Origin: Pythium myriotylum
Lineage: Eukaryota > Oomycota > Peronosporomycetes > Pythiales > Pythiaceae
Direction of reading: 5' to 3'
Assembly: GCA_023091665.1 (NCBI GenBank)
Contig: JALJCQ010000011.1
Location: forward strand, 1,860,001 to 1,924,000
Length of the DNA: 64,000 bases
Below, piece by piece: positions 27,133 through 38,725 of this stretch. How positions within the stretch are numbered: position 1 is the first letter of the stretch; each line of letters opens with the position of its first letter. A program made the position numbers and the translations under genes. The notes under the pieces were generated by a model that did not search any database, had not been told where the DNA came from, and worked only from the letters and a program-made list of their open reading frames with translations.

Positions 27133-30100
27133 ATGGGAGACTTCCCGCCGCCCGCGAGAACGGCCGTCAAGGCCTCGGAGCTCGTGCACCGCGCCGTGGA
27201 CAAGAGCTACGAGGACTTCCGCGCGCTCCTGCTGCAGCTGCCGACGCTGCGCGAGGACGAGCGCCGCGAGCCCCTGCGCGCGCAGCTCCTGGCCGCGCGC
27301 ACGCGCTTCGCGCAGCTGCTCGCCGTGCTCAAGTGGTCCGTGCAGGCGCCGCTGCTGCAGCAGTGCGAGCAGCTCCTCTCGCAGGCCGAGACCTACCGCA
27401 ACCAGACCAACGAGACCAACGACAGGCTCTTCTTCATGCACGCCGACCTCGACCGCGCCAAGGAGCGCCGGTACGACCTCAGCACGGCCGTCGACGTGCT
27501 CTACGGCGGCAGCTACCTGCGCTTCCCGACCATCGCCAAACAGGCCATGTACCCGCGCGAACTCCCGCCCGTGGACGTCGAGGAGGCCACCAAGGAAGTC
27601 AACGACATCATCCGCTTCCGACTCATCGAGGCCGAGATCCCGGAGCAGTTCACCAACATCCATCTGGACGGCGGCTTCGTCACCTGCGAGGCCGAAGGCG
27701 AGTTCGAGATCGTGCTCACGATCCAGGGCAAGGACCCGGACAGCTTGTGCGTGTGATCAGCGTCAACACGGCGCTCAGCGACGCGCACGCGTTCGAGACC
27801 CACTCCAAGGCATCCTCCACGAGCCTTATCCGGATCATCAAGCAGAGCGCCCCCGGTCCGGCGCACTACAACCATCTCAAGAATCTCGTGCAGCGAACGA
27901 TGAACAAGTCCGAGACGCCGTTCGTCGACGCGTTCAAGATCATGCGTGAGTTTTGCTCGGCGCTCGCACTGCAAGTGCTGTTTGCGCAGGGGAAGTTGTT
28001 GATGGAGGGGCGCTGGAAGAATCGGTTGCTGGTCAAGTTCCATCGCGAACAAAACGTCCTGGATCTCTGCTACTGGCCCAAGGCGTGCGCGAAGAAGGAA
28101 GCCCAGGTCCTCACTGACCAGCAGCGTCTCGTGCAGCAGTTGAGGGAGTCGTCAGGTATTGGAGCTAAGCAGTCGCAGGGACACCCACCATTCCCAGATT
28201 CGAGCTTGTGTGTGCGGCTCTCTTACGATAGCACTAAACGGCAGCTCCTGTCGGCGACGTTGAGCCCATCACTTCCGCCTAATCTTCCCGGGAAAAAGGA
28301 TTTGTTGAAGTCGCTCCAAGTTCCGTCGAACATGTACCATTTGAGTGCAGAGACCTTGCTAATTGCTGCGATGCGCGCCCACGTCTCAGCGGCTCTTTTC
28401 AGCGTTGGTCGCAGTCTTGTCCTTGAGACAACCGAGCCCAATGGCAAGACTTCACATCTTGCGACAGGGGAAAAAGTCCGTCTGGAATGCACGGCCTCTG
28501 AACTTCGGGTCGCGAGGGCTGATATCGGTGGACTAGAAGAATCACTCCGAATTTCGTTCGATATCCGCGACGGGAGATTCTCCGCCGACTGCAACGCTGC
28601 TTCCAAAAACCCTGTCTTGCAGAGCGCAGTTCGGCAGCTCGAGCGTGTGTTAAATACCCATTGCAAGATTGAAGTGGGTGGGAGTGATGTTACCTTTCCG
28701 GCTGACTTCGCCCTTGTCTCTGGTGACGGCAACAACGACAAGGCTAACGAAGTTATCCACTCGAGTGTTCGCAAGGTCCTGTGCGAGGTCGTTGCTCACG
28801 AAATCGCTCAAATCGGCATGTCTCTGAAGGGCATCGAAGTGATTCGTAATTTGAGTTTGAACTGGGAGCGTTACATCATGTTTCGCCAACAGCAGGGTAG
28901 CCAAATGGATGATCTCACCATCTCGGAGACAGCGCTCTACTTCCAGTTGACTTCATCTAAGGACTCGTCGTGCTACCTGGTTATCGAGATCGACAAATAC
29001 GCAGATATTGACTCAACAAGCAACCTCACCCAAGATGATTCCACTGGTCTGGATAACTGTGTGCGTCAGCCATGTTTCTCCTTGCTTCAAACGGCCGGAG
29101 GTACGCAGACGACAGCTGCTGGTGTTCAGTTTATCCAACGGTTTCCAGCTTTCAAGTACGAAGACTTGTTCGCAACCCTGCGCAATCGAGACGGAGTCCA
29201 GAAACCAGGCAGCAAGCGTCCTCGAGGTGACAGCACAGACTCGAGATTATCGAAGAAATCTAATGGTGTCCGGAACCATGCGAACTTTAATGGTGTTCCG
29301 AATGGCCACTTAGAAGACAAAGACACCACTCACCCAGTTCCGCATATCGCGCCAGTGCTGCTTCACGTTATCAATATTTGTAGTGAGCGCATGCAGCTCC
29401 AGCACTTCGTCAATTTTGCTCGTCGTCGGCGGTCGAAGATTCGATATTCGGGAGAAGCAGCTACGAGGTCAGGGTCAGGCACTGGTGGTCAAGTGGTAAC
29501 GCTTTCATTCCCGGAGAAAGTGAACGCAGAGCCACTGAAAATACTTGCGATTCAAGGCCATTTGAAACATTCTGGTGGATTCGAGTTGTGCCTTCAACTC
29601 GCTGATCCTCCGTTCACCTACATCCTACCGAAGAATCCCAAGGACCATCTTGTCGGAGAGCAAAGTCATCACGTCAATGAACGAGGACAGCTCATATTCC
29701 GGTATCCTCCGTCTGTTCTCGTTGGCGACTATCTCAGTGAGAATCCTCTCGAAGTGTTTATGGTGGAGCTTATTTGTGTGGTAAAGCCACTTTGTGAGCT
29801 GGCGGTAAAGTTGGAGAAGATGCTCCGTGCAGTCGGTCGGTACACCAATGACATCAAGGATGATGTTCATTTCTATGTCGAGAGTGCTGATCCGTTTGCG
29901 ATCGTCTTGGCGTGTCAGACCCGTAATCCTCGGCGAACAATTGCTGCTGGCTCGTCGCCTGACGGCCTGGTAACGTATCGTGTGACCATCCAATTCAAGC
30001 AGAAGATGGGTTTCGTCGTCAATTACAGCCACAAGGCGGAACATCCGCTGATGCACTTCATCCAGTCGGCACTCAATGGTCATTCTGATCCGGCTCAGCT

Positions 30101-30344
30101 GTTGGAAGCATTGGAGCGAACTTGTATCCCGATGGGAATTCTGGCGAGCGTTGTTGAATCCCAGCTACTTTGCGCCAAATATTATCGTCATGAGCCTGCC
30201 CCAACGAGCGACTCCAACCGCGAATCCAACGGCACGAAGATGTTTGGCATGGGAAAGAAGGGTGGAAAAGGCATGAAGCTTGGATACAAGACAAAACTCC
30301 CAGGCGAAGAAACTGGGTACTACGCGGAGAAATCGAGATCGTGA
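27133..30344 (+). pseudogene. MED14: MED14 copy 2: same frameshift and truncation as copy 1
   Basis: Carries the same TGA after 207 codons (27754-27756) and the same 3' break after 30335. It has at least four private substitutions relative to copies 1 and 3 in the region 29010-29355, including Ala to Thr, Asp to Asn, Ser to Phe and Ser to Pro changes in the downstream frame. These are consistent with drift in a non-functional copy. Confidence 0.93.
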
Positions 30345-30356
30345 AACTCGAATAGT

Positions 30357-32121
30357 CAGGCCTCTTAAGAATAGGAACACGTTCCTAGTTTCCTATTTAG
30401 GTACTAAATAGGATTTTCAAAAAGGTGAAAATAGGAATACATGTTCATTTGGCTTGATCTCAGCAAATTCTGTGATTAGGAACGGCTACGAATACCCACC
30501 CTCCGCTTACTATATCTCCATCGTTTCCTCTTCTGGCGTCAAGGATCTCGCAAGATTAAGGAGCTCGAAATACTGGCGAGCTTGCAACTGCCCCTCCATA
30601 GCGTAGTTGCTCAATGCAGCAGGTTGATCGGTCTTGATCTGCTTCACGAGGCTGAAATCGCCTTCTACGGTGTGGGTCCCCGGGGCTCTGGCTGCCAGCC
30701 CGATCACGAATGAAGCAAGACGAGCGTACTTACCCTCGAGGTTGATGTCTTTCCATGCTTGAACTATCTTCATCCGTTTTGTGGCATCGACGCGGCGCTT
30801 GAAAGCTGTATCACGTTCATAGCGACCTCGTAGGTCGGCTCGCTCCTTCCAGATAGTCGTTCCCACACCAACTCCAAGAACCGAATCAAGTCGCTGCTTA
30901 TGAAGATCAAGCAGCTGCCTAAAGTTGGGGTCTTGACCTTCGATAACCATCAGTGGTGTCTCTGGGGCCATATCGGCGGCCTCGCTGTTCACCTCGATCC
31001 TCAAACGCTCAATACGCTGAATGCACGCCGTGATAGCTGCAGTCCACCCGCGCACCAGTTTGGCTCTGTCGTCCTCGCTCAAGCTGTCCATCAATGTCGA
31101 TGAGTGCCGTGAAAAGCTAGTGAGGTGGTGTAACACTTTCGCTTTGTCCACAGCTGGAGCTGATCGAGCGTCCTCGGAGTCGCTCTCGAACTGCACTTGA
31201 AATGAGCGCTTCAGCTCGTAGATGGCTTCGTACTGGGCCGCCAGCGTAGTTGGAAGCTGTGTGAGAGCGTTTTCCCATTGGAATCGCCAAGAGATGCACA
31301 TTGTGCAGCTCCTGCTTCACTGCAAACGACAGACGCACGTCGAGGTAGCCTTGGGCATTATGTGTCGAGCACAGCCTTGCGGAAAAATTTTCGCCGGATC
31401 TCCTGATCGAGAGGTAGCGCGATGAACTCGGCAAATCTGGTAGCGTGCTGCTCTTGGTGATGAGCCTTGATGTTGCCTGTACGGAACTTCTTGAAGACCT
31501 TGATGTTCGTGGTTTTCCTCACTGTCTTCTTGTTTCGCAACTCGGTCGAGAACGGCTCCATAAACTGTAATTGTGGCTCTGACGCCTTCTTTTCGCGACC
31601 GAAGGATTCACAGAACTTGCAGGTGGCTTCTTGAACGACATGTAGAGGGGGGCATGTTGCGCTGGGGCGGAGTCCAAGCTCGAACTCGTACTTCGGGAAC
31701 CATTGGTCGCGACGAGCTAGTTGTTGTGGCTTTTCGATTTTCGTCTGAACGAGAACATGGTTGACACTCCTCTGTTCACCTACTTTTACGCGTGTGTTTG
31801 CCGCCACAGGTTTCTGGCGTCGCTGCTTTGAGGTCGACTTCCGACCACTCTGCGCAGCCATGTTCGTGACGAGGATTCCTGAACTGCAAAGTCACACACT
31901 GCCTTGCCACGAAGCGCGTGAGAGCCACAGCTACAAACTATTAATAGAGCGGTCGCTGTGTTGCCCATTGAGAGGCATTATGCCCAAGTTATCATACCTC
32001 GAAGCCATCTTCACCATGAATCCGAGCCAATCCGAGGCAATTTCGAAGTAGGAATTCTGAAATCCTTCGATTAGGAAAATTGCACTTTCTCGTGTAACCA
32101 TTCCTATTCTTAAGAGGCCTG
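30357..32121 (-). mobile_element. Defective hAT-type transposon, copy 2
   Basis: Equivalent of 14112-15876, with the same terminal repeats and CGAATAGT target duplication (30349-30356 and 32122-32129). It was inherited by unit duplication, not inserted independently. Confidence 0.93.
30510..31861 (-). pseudogene. hAT transposase remnant, copy 2
   Basis: BED-like N-terminal frame (31861-31358) and C-terminal frame (31301-30510), identical in layout to copy 1 and equally lacking the catalytic core. Confidence 0.75.
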
Positions 32122-32222
32122 CGAATAGTATTTTTTTCGAGAACAATTGGTCTGAGAAAATTTTCTATTCTGATGTTTGTTTATTAGAATATAAGAAATA
32201 TCAACATATCGAATATTACATT

Positions 32223-32600
32223 TTGGAAATGTGCTCTGTCAAAAACTGTACCCGTAAAAGCTACAAGGCTACACCTTGCTGCTAGAACCATCGCGGTCAC
32301 GTGAGTAAATTCACTGCGGTTGTTAAGCCCGTAGTAGAACCAGTTGTAGAACCAGTTGTAGAACCCGCCGCCGAACTAGCCGTAGAACCAGTTGTAGAGT
32401 CAGTTGTTGAGACCGTTGTTGAAGCAGTTGTCAAGCCAGTCGTCAAGCCAGTTGTCAAGCCAGTTGTCAAGCCAGTTGTTAAGCCTGTTGCTGAAGCGGT
32501 CGTCGAGCCAATTATTGATCGAAATTTTGAATACGAGTCCATCGCGGACGCCAATACGAACATTGGATTAAGAAGCACGCTAGTGGCGTTGGTAATGTAA
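32223..32600 (+). pseudogene. Cys/His VVKP-repeat ORF with nonsense codon, copy 2
   Basis: Same as 15978-16355, but codon 21 is TAG (32283-32285) instead of TGG, immediately after the CC pair of the cysteine cluster. If this segment supplies the start of the PrimPol protein, copy 2 cannot make it. The repeat region and frame downstream are unchanged. Confidence 0.7.
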
Positions 32601-33292
32601 GCTACTCACTGTATGGAGAAGGTAAAGAATATCTCTATGATGTGAAGGATGCGCATGTGTTGCAGGTCGTTGATGGTAAAGGAAAGAATCGTCGCTTCGT
32701 TTGGCTATACAACCATGTTGATAGATCTGCATTTGTTAAATTTGCTCATGAGCAGTTGAAACATGAGTGTCATGAAGTATTCATTGGCAATCGCAACATT
32801 AAGTTCTTTATCGATTGCGATCAAAAGCTCACCGATGCGGAATTCAATGCATATGAGATGACGACTGATGAATTGGTTCTTCAAATGGCTACTGATTATA
32901 TGGCCGCGTTTAAGCACGCACTTGAATATATCGATTGCAATTTCGCTATCTACGAAGACGACCTTGACTTTCTTGTGACGAATCGATCGCGTAAAATGGA
33001 CACTGGCGTCAAATTATCCACGCATATTGTTACCAACATCGGATTTACTGTTGCAGAGTGTAAGGCCATCGTCAAATACATGCTGAGGGAGTCTTTCGCA
33101 CAAATCAGCGATGTTGGAGACTCTTACATCGAGTTTTTAAAATCGTGTATTGATCTTCAGCCATATCGCAGCAATGGATCGCTTTCACTTCCAGGAGGAA
33201 ACAAACGAGGGAATGTAAATCAAGTAATCAAGCCATTCAACTCTACTTTCAACACGCCATTTTTGTTGGATACTGCTGCTGATATGGCATAG
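32531..33292 (+). CDS. PrimPol half, left arm, copy 2
   Basis: Same predicted residues as 16286-17047 with all three AEP motif regions intact, and TAG at 33290-33292 in the same place. Expression is even less likely than in copy 1 because the upstream Cys/His exon carries a nonsense codon. Confidence 0.72.
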   Translation: MRVHRGRQYEHWIKKHASGVGNVSYSLYGEGKEYLYDVKDAHVLQVVDGKGKNRRFVWLYNHVDRSAFVKFAHEQLKHECHEVFIGNRNIKFFIDCDQKLTDAEFNAYEMTTDELVLQMATDYMAAFKHALEYIDCNFAIYEDDLDFLVTNRSRKMDTGVKLSTHIVTNIGFTVAECKAIVKYMLRESFAQISDVGDSYIEFLKSCIDLQPYRSNGSLSLPGGNKRGNVNQVIKPFNSTFNTPFLLDTAADMA

Positions 33293-33304
33293 ACTGATCA
33301 CGAT

Positions 33305-35113
33305 TTGACTAATGATTTGGAGATCAAGTCAGTTGATAAGCCGCAAGAAAACTTCGCCGAGTCGAGTAATGAGTTCATTGACAAAGCGATTCAGAAGATC
33401 AGCAAAATTCCAGATTACGATCCATCAAAATTTGATGTTTATGGACGGGCTCCTAAAGGTAACTTCGTTTATGTCAAACGTACTGGTTCATCGTATTGCT
33501 CTGTTTGCGACCGGATTCACGAATCAGACGATACGATGCTTCTAATCTTCAATGAAGAAAAGCAATGTGCTTGGTGGAAATGTACTCATGCTCCTAAAGA
33601 AACAAAGGCGATTCGCTGGTATGGACGCGGGAAAACTGAAATTTCAGTTGATGAGGATGCGTTCGCGCCAGAAGACATTGAATCCTTCGCTGCTATCGCT
33701 AAGGAAACAGTTAAACCCCAAGCAGAACGCAAACTTACTGAAGCTCAGCGGCTAAAGTTGAAGTTAATCAAAATCGTTGGCGATAAATACAGACGCTCAT
33801 ATGGTTCAGGGGCAATCTATGAACGCCAGACGGATTATTATTACACCTACAAGTATAGTGATTCAAAGCTATTTCTGAACGATATCTTGGCAAATGACGA
33901 ATCATATCAATTGTCCTCGAAGAAAGAATCTGACGAATTGCTCCATTTCATTAAATATACGGTCCATCCAGGGTTTGCATTCATGGCATTAGATCATGAC
34001 TATATTGGTTTCAGCAACGGAGTTTATGATCTATCAACCGCTAAATTTATTAATGCAGCAGATGTCCCAAAAGGAATTCAGGTTCGTAAATACATCAATC
34101 AGAAATTCGAGATTACTGAGACGCCGCTATTTGATAAATACTTCTCTTTTCAATTCACGGAAAAAGAAGACCGCGAGTTCATTTACTTCCTCATTGGTCG
34201 ATGTCTAACCGTTTTGGATGACAAGTTTGACTTCATGCTAATGATTCATGGACAAGGAGGATCGGGTAAAAGCCTTTTGGCGAATCTCGTAAAGTTTGCA
34301 TTCGGTCAAGATCAGATTGGACTTCTAAGTAACTCAATGCAAGAAAAATTTGGCCTGAGTGAATTTGCCACAAAGCAAATCGTTTGCTGCGACGACATGC
34401 CTCATAACATCGCTAAGACGCTTCCACGATCAGATTTCTTATCAATGATGACTCGCGGTTCGATTTCGTGCCCCGTCAAAGGGAAAGGCTCAATTGAAGT
34501 GCTAGATTGGAATATTCCAACTCTAATCAACTCGAATCATATGCCGAACTACAAAGACGAAGCTGGCGAAATCGTTCGTCGTCTGATGATTGTTGAATTT
34601 GGCAAGCAAGTCCCTGATGACGAAGTAGATGTGGAACTTGAGCAGAAAATCAAAGATCAAGAGTTCGCAACGTTCTTGCATCGATGCCGTTCGAAGTATA
34701 TCGAGTTCAAAGCCAAATACGCAAGCAAGAAGGTGACAGCATTTGCTCCACAGTCATTCATTGATAGAAGCAATGAGTTTCGTGAGACTGCTAACGACAG
34801 CTACGGATTTGCTATGGGAAACGTAGCATATGAAGAAGGGGCAGAAATATCAAGATCTGAAATGCGGAGACGCTTGCTCGTTTGGATGCAAGAGAAGTTC
34901 GGATTGGATAAATTACCTAAGGAACAGTTAAAGCCGCAAGAGATCGAGCGCGCCCATAGTAAAATCAAGTATGTCGAAATGAAAATCTGCACACACTGTG
35001 GAAACAAACATACGAAGGATTGCTGTAAGGACTACGAATGCAATGCCAGAAGCACCAAGCGATACTTCATTAATCCGAAAATTTTGTCTCTTATTCGAGT
35101 CGAAACTCCCTGA
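33305..35113 (+). CDS. D5-like SF3 helicase, left arm, copy 2
   Basis: Predicted protein identical to 17060-18868: zinc ribbon, Walker A GQGGSGKS, Walker B and sensor motif intact. It begins with TTG directly after the in-frame TAG and has no own ATG before the zinc ribbon. Confidence 0.85.
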   Translation: MTNDLEIKSVDKPQENFAESSNEFIDKAIQKISKIPDYDPSKFDVYGRAPKGNFVYVKRTGSSYCSVCDRIHESDDTMLLIFNEEKQCAWWKCTHAPKETKAIRWYGRGKTEISVDEDAFAPEDIESFAAIAKETVKPQAERKLTEAQRLKLKLIKIVGDKYRRSYGSGAIYERQTDYYYTYKYSDSKLFLNDILANDESYQLSSKKESDELLHFIKYTVHPGFAFMALDHDYIGFSNGVYDLSTAKFINAADVPKGIQVRKYINQKFEITETPLFDKYFSFQFTEKEDREFIYFLIGRCLTVLDDKFDFMLMIHGQGGSGKSLLANLVKFAFGQDQIGLLSNSMQEKFGLSEFATKQIVCCDDMPHNIAKTLPRSDFLSMMTRGSISCPVKGKGSIEVLDWNIPTLINSNHMPNYKDEAGEIVRRLMIVEFGKQVPDDEVDVELEQKIKDQEFATFLHRCRSKYIEFKAKYASKKVTAFAPQSFIDRSNEFRETANDSYGFAMGNVAYEEGAEISRSEMRRRLLVWMQEKFGLDKLPKEQLKPQEIERAHSKIKYVEMKICTHCGNKHTKDCCKDYECNARSTKRYFINPKILSLIRVETP

Positions 35114-35606
35114 GTAGTACTGGTATCGATACCGATATCATTTTGAGATTTCAACCTCAACTGAGGTTATTTGGTACTTCGCTTTGCCTGATGATCTGAT
35201 TGAGCTACTATGTGATTTCAAGTGGTTTGGACGCCATAATGTGATGTCTGTTTGCTACGAGGCGAATCGCTACCGTTTGTGTCGCGAGTCTTTCGCATGA
35301 TGCAAGTTCAGCTCTTTGATAGCTGTTGCCGATCACATTCGTTCGTCAAAGTGGATTGAAGTAGCGAGGTGCGTGTATTCATCATTAGAGCCATGAGCTG
35401 CAACGACCAAGATTCTCGCGCTATTTCTGCGAAAATACTAGACCAGCTCCTAAACGACGGTAGAATAGCGTCTCGAATGTTTATGAAACATCATGTGTAT
35501 CAAATTGGCCAGTTCGCCGCAGTATCTGTTCGTTGGGTTCAGTGCTAGATTCAGGATAATAGCTAAATCGTGCGCTGATACGAAGTGAAAAACTGTTCAA
35601 TACATT
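35114..35606. other. Helicase/CRN spacer with palindromes, copy 2
   Basis: Equivalent of 18869-19361: GGTATCGATACC at 35122-35133, AACCTCAACTGAGGTT at 35153-35168, and the F-box-like remnant at 35172-35300. No intact gene. Confidence 0.5.
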
Positions 35607-37523
35607 TCAAGCTCTTAATTGTCTCTCGACTTGGTTTGGGTCGAAGCAGCTCACCATCGTCAGAAATTCCTCTGGGTTTGGAGCATCATGCAATGTAAAT
35701 GTCTCGCAGACAGTGGAGTCTGGGCCCACCACCACAAACGCGCGATTGAAATCAGCGAGGTTCCGATTCTTATTCATCGCTTCGTTCAACTCGCGTAGTC
35801 GATGCGGCTTGAATGTTTTCTCGTTTCGAATGGTCGCCTGGATATAAGCCACGATAACCTCTGGGCGATTGCTTCCACTCCGAAACGCTTCACACATCAC
35901 CACTGCATCGATGAAAGGGAAGAATGGATAATCGGGATGCCAATAAGTCCTCTCAGAGAGATTGGCCACGCAAATGTAGCACTCATCTTCGTTCTCGCCG
36001 CAGCATTCAACGTGTGGAACACATATCTCGATTCTTTCGTAGTAGGATCCCTTGTTCATCTTCAACACAACAGGAGTCTTCTTCGCGTACGCTTCATGGA
36101 CGGCATGGTGCAATAACAGCTCATATGCGGTACCCAGGAAGCCAGCACCAATAGATTCTGCATACTTGAACACTTCCAACTGTTTCTCCATGCTGACATG
36201 TCGTCCCAACAACTTCAATGCATATCCAGAATCGACCGAGACCTTCCAGTGTGCAGTGTCCGAGTAGTGCTCTTCGTTGCCGCGGTCAGTGATATAATGA
36301 CGCCGAATTCGATCCACTTGATCATTGCTTCGATCACCTCCATACGTATATACCAGTTGGTATGCCTGCACATTGCCAATTTTACCGCAATCAGCCACAA
36401 CTCTCTTCCTGAGAGCTTCGCGTGTCTTGCAGAACTCGCGCAGACTGCCACCAGAGTAGAAGTACTGCTCTTTGACAAGCTTGGGCCACGCCGAATCCTT
36501 CAAATTCTTGGTCTTGCGAAATCCAGCTGAGATCACCCAATCGGTCAAACGTGCGTACGTTTCTAGATCGTCACGCCGCCACGCCGGTAAAACCACAACA
36601 TGTGACGGGTCATCGTGCTTTGCGTCATACTGACACGATGTAGCCAGAAGATGAAATGGGTCAAGCTCGTCTCGCGTATTCACCTCTGCTTGTGAATATC
36701 CATCAACGAGCACACGAGCGCCCTGAAGTTTGTCTTGTTTGCGAAGATCTTCCAAGTCGCGGCGACTAACGTTAATTGTCTGCGCATAGGATCCTTGACC
36801 ATCTAGATACACCACCGAATTCTTCTGGTCGCCTTCTTTCACGCGTCGTATGATGAGCACCTTCTTCTTCTCGATACATGCCATGTAGAAACCAACAAGC
36901 ATGAGAAAGCACGACTTGCCAACACCAGGCGAGCCGACCATCACAATGCGCTTCTTTCCAATAGTAGGAAGCAGTCCCTTCACCACTTGCCAGAACACCA
37001 CTTCTTCCTTCCGAACGAAGTAAGACGACGGAAAATCACCAGATCCTTTCCAAAAGGTGTGCAATCCTGGCGTCATCACGATCGGATTCTCACTTTCTTG
37101 CTTATCCGAGAGCGCATCCAGTTGAAACTCGACTTCGGCAACTTGCAGTGCTTCCAATTGATCCAGAATCGACTCTTCGGAGAGTTTTCGCTTTCTCGGG
37201 TTAGGTACTTTTACAAGGAGCAAATTCTGTTTTTTTCTGCCACGCTTTCCAATCATTGCATCGAGCTCAAGCGGTTGGTCCGCTGCAAGCGCCGCCTGGC
37301 TCTCATACACGATGAGATCGGACGCATCAACGCTCTCGAGGTTGGTGGAGCACTTGGTCTTTACGGCTGTTCGAAAATCATCGACATCATCATTGTCTTT
37401 CACTGGAGCTTTAGTTGGTGTCGTGCTGTTGAATGCTTCGCCACGCACATCCACCAGTTGGAACCACGCCATCCGCGCCATTTCTCGTCGCACAAAGTTG
37501 GGGAAAGACAAAGTGACCATCAC
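35607..37523 (-). CDS. Crinkler-like header-NTPase-nuclease protein, copy 2
   Basis: Predicted 638-residue protein identical to the copy at 19362-21278, including Walker A, the REase-type Glu and Asp and the Gln-Ala-Thr motif, with the palindrome at 37540-37555 upstream of the ATG. Two identical uninterrupted copies beside decayed neighbours (MED14, hAT, LINE) suggest either very recent duplication or retained function. Confidence 0.82.
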   Translation of the reverse strand: MMVTLSFPNFVRREMARMAWFQLVDVRGEAFNSTTPTKAPVKDNDDVDDFRTAVKTKCSTNLESVDASDLIVYESQAALAADQPLELDAMIGKRGRKKQNLLLVKVPNPRKRKLSEESILDQLEALQVAEVEFQLDALSDKQESENPIVMTPGLHTFWKGSGDFPSSYFVRKEEVVFWQVVKGLLPTIGKKRIVMVGSPGVGKSCFLMLVGFYMACIEKKKVLIIRRVKEGDQKNSVVYLDGQGSYAQTINVSRRDLEDLRKQDKLQGARVLVDGYSQAEVNTRDELDPFHLLATSCQYDAKHDDPSHVVVLPAWRRDDLETYARLTDWVISAGFRKTKNLKDSAWPKLVKEQYFYSGGSLREFCKTREALRKRVVADCGKIGNVQAYQLVYTYGGDRSNDQVDRIRRHYITDRGNEEHYSDTAHWKVSVDSGYALKLLGRHVSMEKQLEVFKYAESIGAGFLGTAYELLLHHAVHEAYAKKTPVVLKMNKGSYYERIEICVPHVECCGENEDECYICVANLSERTYWHPDYPFFPFIDAVVMCEAFRSGSNRPEVIVAYIQATIRNEKTFKPHRLRELNEAMNKNRNLADFNRAFVVVGPDSTVCETFTLHDAPNPEEFLTMVSCFDPNQVERQLRA

Positions 37524-37647
37524 TCATAGATGGCCGAATAACCTCAGCTGAGGTTAAATCTCGCGGTTCCAAACTGTCAAACCTGAAACGTAAAGGAATT
37601 GTTCCCTGAATGAAAAAAACGGCAATGTATTTTACCGACATGTCAGC

Positions 37648-38232
37648 ATGGAGAAACAGTTGGAAGTGTTCAAGTATGCAGAATCTATTGGTGCTGGCTT
37701 CCTGGGTACCGCATATGAGCTGTTATTGCACCATGCCGTCCATGAAGCGTACGCGAAGAAGACTCCTGTTGTGTTGAAGATGAACAAGGGATCCTACTAC
37801 GAAAGAATCGAGATATGTGTTCCACACGTTGAATGCTGCGGCGAGAACGAAGATGAGTGCTACATTTGCGTGGCCAATCTCTCTGAGAGGACTTATTGGC
37901 ATCCCGATTATCCATTCTTCCCTTTCATCGATGCAGTGGTGATGTGTGAAGCGTTTCGGAGTGGAAGCAATCGCCCAGAGGTTATCGTGGCTTATATCCA
38001 GGCGACCATTCGAAACGAGAAAACATTCAAGCCGCATCGACTACGCGAGTTGAACGAAGCGATGAATAAGAATCGGAACCTCGCTGATTTCAATCGCGCG
38101 TTTGTGGTGGTGGGCCCAGACTCCACTGTCTGCGAGACATTTACATTGCATGATGCTCCAAACCCAGAGGAATTTCTGACGATGGTGAGCTGCTTCGACC
38201 CAAACCAAGTCGAGAGACAATTAAGAGCTTGA
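37648..38232 (+). CDS. Nuclease-only CRN-like copy (right arm), copy 2
   Basis: 194 residues identical to 21403-21987; ATG start at the arm boundary, no header or NTPase, no recognisable promoter. Confidence 0.6.
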   Translation: MEKQLEVFKYAESIGAGFLGTAYELLLHHAVHEAYAKKTPVVLKMNKGSYYERIEICVPHVECCGENEDECYICVANLSERTYWHPDYPFFPFIDAVVMCEAFRSGSNRPEVIVAYIQATIRNEKTFKPHRLRELNEAMNKNRNLADFNRAFVVVGPDSTVCETFTLHDAPNPEEFLTMVSCFDPNQVERQLRA

Positions 38233-38725
38233 AATGTATTGAACAGTTTTTCACTTCGTATCAGCGCACGATTTAGCTATTATCCTGAATCTAGCACTGA
38301 ACCCAACGAACAGATACTGCGGCGAACTGGCCAATTTGATACACATGATGTTTCATAAACATTCGAGACGCTATTCTACCGTCGTTTAGGAGCTGGTCTA
38401 GTATTTTCGCAGAAATAGCGCGAGAATCTTGGTCGTTGCAGCTCATGGCTCTAATGATGAATACACGCACCTCGCTACTTCAATCCACTTTGACGAACGA
38501 ATGTGATCGGCAACAGCTATCAAAGAGCTGAACTTGCATCATGCGAAAGACTCGCGACACAAACGGTAGCGATTCGCCTCGTAGCAAACAGACATCACAT
38601 TATGGCGTCCAAACCACTTGAAATCACATAGTAGCTCAATCAGATCATCAGGCAAAGCGAAGTACCAAATAACCTCAGTTGAGGTTGAAATCTCAAAATG
38701 ATATCGGTATCGATACCAGTACTAC
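38233..38725. other. Mirrored helicase/CRN spacer, right arm, copy 2
   Basis: Reverse complement of 35114-35606, with the near-palindrome at 38671-38686. The corresponding spacer in copy 1 is 21988-22480. Only remnant coding sequence is present. Confidence 0.5.

Larger units (their letters stand above)
32745..36203 (+). repeat. Inverted duplication, left arm, copy 2
   Basis: Equivalent of 16500-19958; pairs with 37636-42655. Confidence 0.95.
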
